Shown piece by piece: positions 1 through 10,792 of a stretch of DNA of 64,000 nt; the stretch's first letter is position 1; each line of letters opens with the position of its first letter. The notes below the pieces were generated by a model that saw only the letters and a list, made by a program, of their open reading frames with translations, was not told where the DNA came from and made no database searches. A program made the position numbers and the translations under genes. Location of the stretch: NCBI GenBank assembly GCA_009809945.1, contig WTPW01000400.1, forward strand, positions 330,601 through 394,600, written 5' to 3'. The DNA comes from Gigaspora margarita (taxonomy: Eukaryota > Glomeromycota > Glomeromycetes > Diversisporales > Gigasporaceae).

Positions 1-595
1 TATTTCTAAATGCCTGTGTGATTTCTTAAAAAAAATTCTGGTTTTGTTTATAGTTTTTTGGTTGTTCTTTATCAACTTAGGGTTCTATAGTAGAAGAGGT
101 CTATCGAGGTTGTAATCAGCTATGTCAGACATCTTTAAAGTGTAAAAACTTTTATTTGTTTTATATATATATATATTTTTTAAATTTTTTTTGGTTTGGC
201 ATGTGATGGGGGTAATGTAATTTCTTAGTCTTGATTCAGGTAGGATAAAAAGTTCAATCTCATAGTCACCACCAATTGAAAAGGCATAAACTAATTGTTG
301 GTGGGCTAAAATATATATCTAACTAATCCAATTAACTAAATTACTATCTACTAAACACTCAAGACTCCTAAACCTTGAACTGGCAGTTAGAAGGTATAGA
401 AAATTTTATCCTGGTCTCAAGGTTCCTAGGATCTTGAAGACTTCTTTTTTCTTATTGTGGTGAGGTTTTTAATATTCAATTTGGATCATGAACTTTGTTC
501 ACAATATCATAGAATTTAGCTTTGGTTGGGCTCAATTCAATTCTGACAACAGATAGAGGCAACTGGAAAATGGAAAATCAATTCATGCTAAGAAG
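1..595. other. AT-rich intergenic sequence with a dispersed repeat fragment
   Basis: No coding potential seen. Bases about 340-445 resemble 63365-63475 near the other end of the window: both contain matching stretches around 'actactatcta', 'ctcaagac', 'ttgaactgg' and 'tctggtctcaagg'-like runs. The copy here lacks most CpG sites that the far copy keeps, so it is probably the older, decayed copy of a transposon fragment. Confidence 0.5.
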
Positions 596-911
596 GGTGG
601 CAATTATTTCGCTAACAATCACTTCATCAATATAATATTTCACTGGCAATTATTCACTAACAAGTTCATTTTACCAACAGTTTATTTTACTAAAGCTCAT
701 TTTACTGACAAAGTAATTCTGGTCATTGTTGTTAGGATCAGGGTAGGGTCAGGGTAAAATTAGTGTTAAAGTTAGTGTGCTTTTTAAAAAAAAAATTGTT
801 GGTGAAATGAACTTTGGTGAAACAAACTGTCAGTAAAATGAACTTGTCAGTGAATATTTGTTAGTGAAATGTTATGTTGGTGAAGTAATTGTCAGCAAAA
901 TAATACGGACC
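596..911. mobile_element. Foldback MITE, copy 1 (CpG-decayed)
   Basis: The two halves are inverted repeats of about 130 bp around a core with CAGGGTAGGGTCAGGGTA-like sequence. The 10-base word TGCTAAGAAG occurs on both sides (586-595 and 912-921), a good candidate target-site duplication. The same element occurs in opposite orientation at 2636-2950. There the ACCGAC and GTCGGTG motifs are intact, while here they read as ATCAAT, ACCAAC or GTTGGTG, the pattern expected from loss of CpG by deamination. Confidence 0.8.
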
Positions 912-929
912 TGCTAAGAAGCATGAGAT

Positions 930-1145
930 CGATTGTTTATAGTCAAGATGTGATCACAAAATCAAAATAGTCAAGAGGTGATTACATGATTGATTGATAA
1001 TAGTCAAGAGGTGCTTATAATTGCCAAGAGGTGATTACAAGATCATAATGTCAAGAGATGATCACAGGATTGCAATAGTCAAGACATGATAACAGAATCA
1101 TAATTATTAGGGGTGGTCATGAGATCATGATTGTTCGATAAATAA
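930..1145. repeat. Short degenerate tandem repeat
   Basis: Roughly six imperfect copies of a 30-35 bp unit built on AGTCAAGAGGTGATCACA. No coding potential. Confidence 0.6.
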
Positions 1146-1289
1146 GACAATCAATTATGATTTGAATTTGTCAACAATGGGTTGGGGGTAATAATCAAAA
1201 GTTTTTCTATATATAGGCTAATAGTAGACATTTTATTATGAACAAGGTATCAAGAACCAGAAAAACTATTCTACATTAATTGATAATCT

Positions 1290-1788
1290 GCCAGTCAACT
1301 GGAGAGTGATCATAATATAATGTAACGCAGATCATATATGAAAATCACAATAGGCAAAATGTGGCATGCTTCCATTTTAAAAAAAATTCTCACTAAGTTA
1401 GCAACCCATGTCTACTAATTGAAAATTGCAGAGCTCATCAAGGCGCATCTAATATTGGTTAGAACATCCAAATTGGTCCAGTGAATAGCAAAATATCATC
1501 AAAAAATGATTGACCGACTATATAAAATCTCTATGTAAACATTGTTTACATAGAGTTTTTATACAGTTGGCCAATAGTTTATCGATGAGATTTTACCACC
1601 CACTGGACCAATTTGATGATCTAACTACCATTGGATGCACCTCAACGAGCTCTACAACTTTCAATTAGTAGACATGTGTCATTAACTTAGTAAGAGTTTT
1701 TTTTAGATGGAAACCACATTTCGCCTATAGTGATTTTCATATGTGATCTGTGTCACGTTACACTATGATTACTCTCCAGTTGACTGGC
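1290..1788. mobile_element. Foldback element with ~245 bp arms
   Basis: The left end begins GCCAGTCAACTGGAGAGT and the right end is its reverse complement. The arms pair almost throughout and meet at a perfect small palindrome around 1531-1553 (CTATGTAAACATTGTTTACATAG region). No reading frame is present, so this is a non-autonomous hairpin element. Confidence 0.8.
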
Positions 1789-2635
1789 GTTAAAAACTTA
1801 AACTGACAACAGGGTTTTTACAATAATAACAGGACAACGAAAAGTGTAATTGGACGATTTATTAGAGACGAAACTTAAAAGATAAGTAATTAACTACTAG
1901 AGTCACTATTCTACTATTATGGTTTCGAAGTGTTAAACTCAACTGAGTTGTTAACTCTTACTGAGTTTTACTCTACTTAGTTGTTTTTATTTCAAGGTGA
2001 GCTTTGGGCTCTTATATACTTTTGTTACAGTCTAAAAACGATACAAAAGAAGCTTTTCTTATGAAGCCTTTTATATTTAAGTCTTTTAAGTATCTTTCTA
2101 TACTAAAAACATTTCTATTTTTAAAATACTCAAGTATCCTTCGATACTTTCGCCTCTTAAGTATCTCTTGATACTTTTAATTCTTTTAATTCATTACTTG
2201 TCGATCTCTACTAAAAATAACAACTAATATATATAAATAATATAAAAAAAATAGAAATCCACACAGCCCGATTTTGGTTTTTGTTATGCCACTCGAATTT
2301 GCCTTTTACAGCGTTCAGACGATGTTAACAGGAGCTTATAGATAGCAAAATTTTGCAGGGATTTTTTGTTAAGACGCAGAAGGCGGTTTTGTAAACCAAA
2401 TTTGCGTTATGGACGATTTTTAAAAAAGCTGGCTGTTTTGTTCGTTTTCACATTACATCTGCTCCTGTGTTGTGATAGGTTTAAAATCACGTGTCGTCGG
2501 AATTTTTATGCGGTTGCTATGTAACCTTCATTGTGACTGGGCAATTTTTGTAAATCATCCCGTGATATTACAAAAATTTTATTGGATAATCGAAAATTTA
2601 AACTTTAACTGAATCGTCACGAATAAGAAAAAACG
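1789..2635. other. Intergenic, no gene seen
   Basis: Contains a few imperfect copies of an AAGTATCTTTCGATACTT-like word at 2085-2180 and no open reading frame with coding character. CpG sites are common again from about 2250 onward, unlike the first 2 kb. Confidence 0.4.
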
Positions 2636-2950
2636 GGTCCGTATTATTTCGCCGACAATCACTTCACCGACATAACATTTCACCGACAAATATTTACCGA
2701 CAAGTTCATTTTACTGACAGATTGTTTCACCGAAGCTCATTTACCGACAAGTTTTTTTTTAAAAAGCACACTAACTTTAACCCTAATTCTACCCTGACCC
2801 TACCCTGACCCTAACGACAATGACCAGAATTACTTTGTCGGTGAAATGAGCTTCGGTGAAATAAACTGTCAGTAAAATGAACTTGTCGGTGAATATTTGT
2901 CGGTTACATGTTATGTCGGTGAAGTGATTGTCGGTGAAATAATTGAAACC
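2636..2950. mobile_element. Foldback MITE, copy 2 (CpG-rich, inverted relative to copy 1)
   Basis: The terminal inverted repeats of about 115 bp consist of multiple ACCGACA/TGTCGGT words. The core (about 2768-2815) holds CCCTAA- and CCCTGACCCTACC-like sequence. The open stretch through the right arm is an accident of the repeat. Likely the younger copy of the element at 596-911. Confidence 0.8.
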
Positions 2951-5900
2951 CAGAAAAAAACCAATATGCACAAAAATATTTATATCTGTGGCTAAATTAA
3001 TACTGATAGAAGTCTTCGTTATTAAATCTTGATAAATTTAAGCCTAAAATGATAATATTATCGCAGACAAAACTCTGGAAAACCAAATTTTATTATAGAA
3101 TTCTAATGCACTATTGAACGAATCAAAAAAAGAAAAGAAATAAAAAAAAATAATAGAATAAAACATCAAAATACACAATAAATGATTAAACCTATTCTAA
3201 AACACTAGTAAAATAATAATAATAATAATCAGACACAACCAATTTTTAATGCTCATTCTAATATCAAACTTATCTTTAAAGTTACTGTACCGATACTATG
3301 CTTTAATTTTTCTCAAGAAATCTATAAGCTTTATGTCTTTCAACTTCATATTATTAACCTATATTATATTATACGGAGTCATGTTTTTCTTTGTTAGTTG
3401 AGATTACGAAGAATTAGTTTTCACAAATAAAGACAGCTTAAATTTCTGAGTTTATTTGATTCATTATACCCATAGGTTAAACTATAGTTTGGAATCGGGT
3501 TATTTTTCATATGTTAAAACGATTAAACTAATTTTAACATATGAAAAATAAAACCAGTTCCAAACTCTAGGCTAAATTTCTAAATTTTTTTTGACTTAAC
3601 ACTTACCAATTCGTACTCGTGGTTACCAATCAAGTTTTTGTCTGCGAAATGTTACGTTAATGTGAATAACATATTTGGTTACATTTTGGTCGACCATCCA
3701 AACAGATTTAAAGCCCCTATGCTTGTTTACCGGTGAAATTCTGAGAATAGCAGGAATTTGTCGAATTCAGGGAATCAGGCGAATAAACCGAATCATGACA
3801 ATAAGATGAATTTTAAAGGCGTTAGCCCATCGGAAGATTGACTTTATCATCTCTAAATAATTGTTTCTCAGATTCCTCACGAAAGACTGTAGAGGATCAT
3901 TGTTAAATCATATAAACTATCCAACTTAATTTACATCGAAGCATTGTTTGACAGTATTAATAGTTTCAAAGTAGTTAAGGTTATCCCGGAAACTCTGTCA
4001 CAGCCAAATCTACACGCCTCTTTCTACCTATCAAGCCTTTTTACGTCGGAGCGACTGACTTACCGATTTTAGGTCTGACAACGTATGTAACATGAAGTAG
4101 TGCTGCTCATCGAAAATTCATTTAATCGACGTAATGTAGGGTTAGGTTAACATTTGGTCAAATAAGCTGCCAGTGAACCAATTACGGTGAAGTAAGCAGG
4201 ATCTACCGCGAAGGAAATTTAAAAACATTAATCATGCTATGATAATGCATAAACTAGTAGCACTGTTACCTCTTATAGGGATAACGAGTTTACTTTGACT
4301 ACGATATCTTGTATGATTGACTACAATGTCCGTGTATATGCTAAAATAAGTAACAGGTTTATTACAATTATGCGTTACAGAGGATTTATGTGATTTGCCT
4401 TTACGAAAGTGGCAAATGGCTGAATGTACAGTATGTAAAGATGCAAGTAGTCATAATAATATGAGTTATTCTTTATTAATTTATATATGCGGATGACTAT
4501 CTTTCGATTCGGAGAACATGGGCTATTTACAGGTGTTAATTACTGCAACTATTGACTATTACATCTATGAGCAATGTTATATTACACAATATAATACATC
4601 CAATAGAGATGATAAATACAGGAATAGGAGGTATAAATAAACTATTCCATCGAAAAGTACACTACTGCCTTCTAGGTCTACGATTTCTACGAGGTTTACG
4701 ATTTTTCATGGCATCCGTGCAAACATTGCGGTTAATTAATCATATGATCACAAAGTCTCGTGACTTATCCGGTTAATGGGAATTTAGGATAATTTAGGAC
4801 AATTTAGGACAATTCTTGGGTCTAATGGCACATTGAAAATTAATTAAATTATCAAAGGGTCATGAATTCTCAGCCACTTTGCATAGAAATAATACATCAA
4901 GAATATATACTTAAAACAGTTGCTCAATGCAGCAATGCATACTAAAACTATTTAGAATGACTATCTCCGATGTGTTGACCTTTATTTTTTATTAAGTGAT
5001 TATATAAAACATGTTAATGTGAGTCGCTATTATTCAATTCCAAAGTAGAAATGTCGCCTGATCTTCAATTTACTGTGTCTATAAATCTTAAATTCCTTAT
5101 TTGTAGCCCCAGAAACAATATAATCCTTGTCATTATTTACTGTATACTGATTTTCTGCAAAAATTTTAAATATGTTAAAAAAAAACACGAGGTCACTATC
5201 ATATAATAAATCGTGTAATGCGATTACTGAACCTATGAAGCACTCATTACAATACGGTAAAGCATTCGATAAAGTATTACGCTCATAAATTTACCGAGTA
5301 AAAATGAATCATTTTAGATATAATGACAAATATAATAATGACGAAACGACGACGATATATTGTGCAAATCTATAACCCAAGTGTATCTTTCTAACCATAT
5401 TTTCTGTAAAAATTCGTTAATGTTTGTTCAAAATAAAACTTATCAACCAAGTTTAGAGACTTATTCATAATATTTATATTGATAGTGATTGATAAAAATA
5501 ATGCAATTTTTAAGCTATCCAGCAATAATATTATAACACTGAATTGATGCAAATGAAATGAGCCTAAATAAGAGATAGCGTCTAATAACAAATGTTAATA
5601 ACTTGAATCATTTATTATCAATACGTCAATTGGTAAATGATAGTTATATTGATCAATAGTGTTCTTAAACAACTCCTTTAAAGATGATCGAAATGTTGCT
5701 TAATAATTACGATTATTAGATGATTATTGCGAGTTGTTGAAGTGTTCCTTGAAATGTTTAATAACAATGAAAAGTTGGGATGTATTAAAGTCGAAGAAAT
5801 CTGCTAAATTATTGAAATTTTGACGAAAGACAAAACTAGGTTTTCGCATTCAGTTAAATTGGCGCAGTTAAAACAAAGCAGTTATCATCATTTCAATGAT

Positions 5901-6304
5901 TCGATTAATAAATGATTTTACACTTGAAAATTTCTAAGTCAATGTAAAAAAAGAAATTAAGTAAGTGAATAGTATACTTCAAAGAATGCTCTCATATTTG
6001 GCCAATACGAATTTTAAATTTCCGTTTAATAGATTTCTATATTTTATATTACTCTAATATATTGGTAAATGAATTTCGTCATACAAACTTACCTTGGCAT
6101 ATATAAAAATTTTCCAGAACATCCAGTTCGGTAGAAAATATTAAACTAAATTAGAGATTAAAATCGGGCACGGTTTAAACAAACTAATCATTAGATGATG
6201 GCGTTGCTACTATTTATTTCAATTTATTAATTTAATATTAAGGCCGTTTAAGTTATAATTTTGTTTAACGTTCCATTACGAAGCTTAAGCGTGGTGGGAA
6301 GGGG
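2951..6304. other. Long intergenic stretch, no gene supported
   Basis: Short open stretches exist (for example near 4552-4776 on + and 5391-5591 on -) but they show no domain, codon character or splice context. A short coding-like string around 4378-4495 contains ...KWQMAECTVCKD... after an AG, which could be a relic exon but cannot be supported. A small hairpin element lies at 3487-3565. Confidence 0.4.
3487..3565. repeat. Small hairpin MITE
   Basis: Arms of about 33 bp starting GTTTGGAATCGGGTTATTTT pair with the reverse complement at the right end around an 11-base loop. No reading frame. Confidence 0.7.
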
Positions 6305-7173
6305 TAGTGATATGGGCTGACCCCGGCCCATCGGCCGGGCGGGCGGGCGGGTCGAAGGTCGACCCGTACTTATGTGGGCCAGCCCGGCCGATGTATAGCT
6401 GGATTATTTCTTGACCAATAGAAATGCATGGAAGAAAAGGATAAAAAATGATGCAAATACTTTTTTATTTCCTAATTCTGGTTTTTCTGGATTAATTTTT
6501 GATTATAGGGGGTCTTTTTAGTTAATATTCAGCGCAGAATTACTTGAATTGACATACATGTGATAATTATATTTCGACATTTTTTATTGGACGATAATTT
6601 TTTTAAATATGTATTTTATAATTCTATTTCGATGGTTTATTTTTATTGAACGATGTTTTTTTATAAATATATTTTTTTAATATAATATAATTTAAAATAT
6701 AATTCGGCCTAATTATTATTTATTTTTAAATTATATGAGGCTAAATTATTATTTATTTTTATTCAACGATGAATTTTAATCGTGTATATGTCGTATCTAA
6801 AGTTACCATCTATCTGAAGTTGCAACTTTAGATATATAAAGTTGATCTGACTAAAATTAAGCCTTGAAATTAGATCTTCATACATATAAATCTGGTTAGG
6901 TGCAACTTTATATATCTAAAGTTGCAACTTCAGATAGATAGTAACTTTAGATATGAATGAATGTTCTCAAGCACCTCAGATGCGATTTTCTAGTGATCGA
7001 AAATAGTGATAAGTATCGTGAGTAATTCTAGCCATTTTCGCATTGAAAAAGAGACCAAATTATGCGATTATAGGCCAAAATTTTTTTTAAAAATATGGTC
7101 GGCCCGGCCGACCGGGTCGAGTAATTTTGACAGGCGGGTCGGCCCGAGAGTTTGGCATCGGCCCAAATCACTA
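6305..7173. mobile_element. GC-ended hAT-like non-autonomous element
   Basis: The ends TAGTGATATGGGCTGA and its near reverse complement enclose GC-rich subterminal blocks (GGCCGGGCGGGC, GGCCCGGCCGACC) around an AT-rich middle. The flanking 8-mers GGAAGGGG and GGAGGGGG differ by one base and could be a target-site duplication of hAT length. An open stretch beginning at 7006 runs across the right end and is not a gene. A second MITE is nested at 6799-6948. Confidence 0.6.
6799..6948. mobile_element. Nested MITE with 46 bp terminal inverted repeats
   Basis: The left arm begins AAAGTTACCATCTATCTGAA. The right arm is its near-perfect reverse complement. The unique core is about 58 bp. It sits inside the GC-ended element, so it inserted later. 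Confidence 0.8.
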
Positions 7174-8864
7174 GGAGGGGGGCAAACATATTATTGCAAA
7201 AATAATCACAATAATATTAGTTGCCTTATAAACACATTAAATAAGGATAGCTGTACGACTAGATACCGTGTAGGATCAGTTAAAAATGCCTGTCGAATAT
7301 TGAAACTTCCATATTACACCTTTAATCAAGCAATTTCTAAATAACGAATTGACGGATGACGAAGCTTATGAAGATTGATGAAGTATAAGACAATAATTAT
7401 TTCATAATGGAAATAAAATGGCCTACGTGAATTTAAGATTTATGCTTGCATTATCATATCTACCTATTTTCTGTTTTTTTTTTTTTTTTTTTTTTTTTTT
7501 TTCTTTTTTTTTAATCACATCTCAATATTACGCGATGAATGTGTGATCATCTAGAGATATCCGATAGCTTTACAAAGAGGCCATCAATACTAAAAAAAAA
7601 ACATTACCAGCTTCAGGTTTCACGTAATGTCTAAATTTGTGAGAGCTTGCTAATTTTTTGTATAGTCAATATTATTATATTACGAACTGAAAAAGTTCAT
7701 TAATTACTGTTTTCATATATAACCCGATAAATCTTTATAATGAAATAGCATAATTTGGAAAAAATTTTAAGATTTAACCTATTCAGAAGTCATTTTAAAA
7801 ACTCAATAAAAGTTGGTCAACTGTATTTTGATTTTTCATTTGTCGGTACGGTTTCGTCAATTTAATTTGGCATGTAATTTAACGAAACCATTCGCCAATT
7901 CAAAATTAGTTTCTTCAAACATTATTAATAAACACTGATATAATTAAAATATCTGAGAGTAATTGAGACGTTTTCTAATTTTCATCCATACTTTCTGATT
8001 TTGACCAATCAGCATCAGTCACGTAATAAGATCAAGAACGTGAAAATTAAAAAACAAATATTCTTTTCGTTAAATCACATCTATCTCGAAACGTGATTAC
8101 AAATAATCAATCGGGTAAAGTATATAACACGTGTTAGGACATCGTGAAACAAGTTTTTAAATAACTTCACGTGACTTGATGTTTAACCTGTTAAATATCT
8201 GATATATATCTTTTATAACTAGATATATCGATATAATTAAAATATATCAATTTGATTTTCGACACATAATCTTTTATTATTTATTAAAACATTTTTAAAA
8301 ATGATTTTGTAACACTAAATTTTCTAAAATATATAAATTAATCATACATAGTATTATAATGCAAATTAAAGATAATATAATACAAATATGTATAAAATGC
8401 GTACTCGGTTACTTGATTATGCTTTTTTTGTCTTAAGACGTTTTTGAGAATTCATATTCTCGTTTCTAAAAATTTAATTTGCCGTATTTACGCGTAAAAG
8501 CACGTCGGGGCGTTATTTGTTATAATTTTTATAAATATGTATAATTTTATGTCTACTTTGCCCTTATTCTTGGTTCTAACGCAATTATGTCGTACAGCTA
8601 TCTTATTAATATCGGCTATACAATGTTAGAGGCAAAATCTACATCTGCCAGATTCGTTACCACGTGACCAGAGAAACGTGACCAAGACCTGGTTAAAGTG
8701 CCAAGAAATCATTCCCAAGTCACTCTAAGCCCACCAAGACCCATGAACAAATACAAGTCCCTGGAAGCAAAGCCACCCATTTAAATTGCCAAGGTCTCGT
8801 GTAAATTCGGATGAGTTTGAACCAAGCCTGGGGCAGTGTAAAAAGACTGGTAGGATTTGGGCTT
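7174..8864. other. Intergenic, poly-T tract and GC-richer island
   Basis: A homopolymer-like T tract of about 40 bases lies at 7471-7511. Bases 8640-8860 are GC-richer than their surroundings and contain repeated ACGTGACCA and CCAAGACC words, but have stops in all frames. No gene seen. Confidence 0.4.
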
Positions 8865-9240
8865 AGGCCACGCAAAGTTGATTTTTCGTTTTGCATTACA
8901 TGTATTTCAAATATTTCAAAATTCGGGACGGACGGACAACTTTTTTTAATTTTAATTTACTGCAAATAGAATAATGTTCCCATTTAAGGTTATACAAGGT
9001 TAATTGTTCATTTTGCACAACAAGTAATTAAAAAATTGGGCCGGCTGTCATATTTTTCCTGTCAGTCCTATTGGACAATTACGGGAATGTCTCTATCGGG
9101 TGACACCGGATGAAGATAGCGGGAAAAATATATGCCAAAAATCGAACAATTGGCACGATTGGGATAAAAAAAAAATTGAAAAAAATTGAAAAAATGGGAC
9201 GGCGGGTAATGCAAAACGAAAAATCAACTTTGCGTGGCCT
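8865..9240. mobile_element. MITE of the AGGCCACGCAAAG family
   Basis: Terminal inverted repeats of about 35 bp start AGGCCACGCAAAGTTGAT. The same family occurs at 49833-50066, 50089-50204 and, in decayed form, repeatedly at 41389-45300. The open stretch on the minus strand crossing its right half is not a gene. Confidence 0.85.
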
Positions 9241-9431
9241 TAAATACTTTTTGTGATTTGTTCTTTGTCTCCGCCGCATGTAATCTGTTATAAGTAAATT
9301 TAGGTTTTGACTTCGTGTAAGGTTATCAGCACAAAAGTGACTTGTCCCATAATAAAATAAACTTTTGATAATAAACTGCCACTGTATTCCCACCATACAC
9401 GCTGCATAATTCCTGTCAACAATACACATTT

Positions 9432-9660
9432 AGGCCGTTTGAAATTAATTTTTCAGTTAACATCATGAAGTCTCCCCCAAAAATCAACAACCAATCAAAA
9501 CAATGGGTGACTCTCGCCAATCACCTGATTTACATCAACCAATGAAATTGGCCCATCTTTAATCATTTTTATATGTTCGTTTCGTATGTTCGTTTCATTT
9601 TACCCCCTCCCGAGAGTCCTGGAAAGTGATGCTAACCGCATAATCAACTTCAAACGGCCT
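9432..9660. mobile_element. MITE of the AGGCCGTTTGAA family
   Basis: The ends AGGCCGTTTGAAATTAAT and the reverse complement TCAACTTCAAACGGCCT match over roughly 40 bases, with GTTAACATCA-like sequence inside. A related end (AAGGCCGTTTAAG) occurs alone near 6240. Confidence 0.75.
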
Positions 9661-10715
9661 TATGTATGCTGCTTTAAAGTTTCAACATCAAAATATTAAA
9701 TTGAAAAATCATAATAGTTTAATAATCAAATTATTAAATATTTACTTAAACAACCTTGATGAGAACTTTTAAAATAAATTTAAGATCTCAGGCTATGAAT
9801 TTTCAAAGCTGCGTTGATTTAATTATAAACTCAAAACCTGAAGCTTAGTTTTCTTAAATGCATTTCTTTATATGAGTCACATGCTGTGCTTAACAGCCAT
9901 ACACAAATTATTTTTATTTACCAACATGGCTTGGACTTCTCCAAAGCTTTAGAGAATTTATTTTCGTCGGGTGTTTCGACTTTCTCTAGGGGTTTTGTCT
10001 TTCCCGGTTTTATGTTTAGTCTTTCACATTGGCCAATTTTGACCTAATTTGCTGAAAACAACAAATTTGCGTAAATTGCTTCGCCTAACACTGCATTCAA
10101 AACGACATGGATGTAAAGCAAAAATTTTTTGCATATTGCTACGGTGGTAACATAGAAGTGTGACCATAAAGCGACGTCATGATTCTAGTTTCAATGGGTA
10201 ACGGGTGAAACTTTAGTTTCTAAGAAAATTCGCTACGCTAATCTTATATAATTAATAACCCAACCCTTAATTACTTTTTATCTTTTGCGCCTACTTAAAA
10301 AAGTAAATCGAAAATTAAATCAATTGTATAAGTGTGATAAATATGAAATGTAAGTGATTAAACTTCGACACCATAAATTATTATCCTAACACGTATATCA
10401 AGCACTGTATATAAACCATCATATCGAACACTATATAAGACTCGATTAGTACTAAACTCTTAAACTCGTTCACAATTGGAGCTAAATTGGATCCTATAAC
10501 CGTGAGGTTTTTCCAAACAATAAATATTTAGCGTAAATTTGTAAAGATTACAAAACGGCCTATGGCGTTTAATTTGAATTGGCATATAGTAAATTGAGAA
10601 ATGGCGCGGAACAAATATTGTAAATAAAGGCATAAATTGTTGATAAAAACAATATGTATTTTTTTCAGAAAAAATTACAAGTCACAAAAGGATATACTAA
10701 GCCTGGCCTTTTAAT
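9661..10715. other. Intergenic region upstream of the microexon gene
   Basis: No coding sequence recognised. It retains CpG sites and presumably contains the upstream control region of the gene that starts at 10793. Confidence 0.4.
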
Positions 10716-10723
10716 TATAAATA
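10716..10723 (+). promoter_or_regulatory. Candidate TATA box of the microexon gene
   Basis: TATAAATA lies 70 bases before the ATG at 10793, at a plausible distance for a fungal promoter with a short leader. Position and sequence are the only evidence. Confidence 0.5.
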
Positions 10724-10792
10724 CAACTTGAGCTCGATAAAGGTTTTAAACTATAATTTCATCTGCTAAATTCGTTTTTTAATACTATCACA

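Noticed and set aside
2768..2815. Telomere or chromosome end (CCCTAA words)
   Set aside because: Only one or two degenerate units inside a MITE that also occurs elsewhere in the window.
7006..7344. Plus-strand open stretch of about 112 codons
   Set aside because: It crosses the right end of the GC-ended element and has no domain or splice context.
9079..9429. Minus-strand open stretch of about 116 codons
   Set aside because: Half of it is MITE sequence (AGGCCACGCAAAG family); composition is not protein-like.
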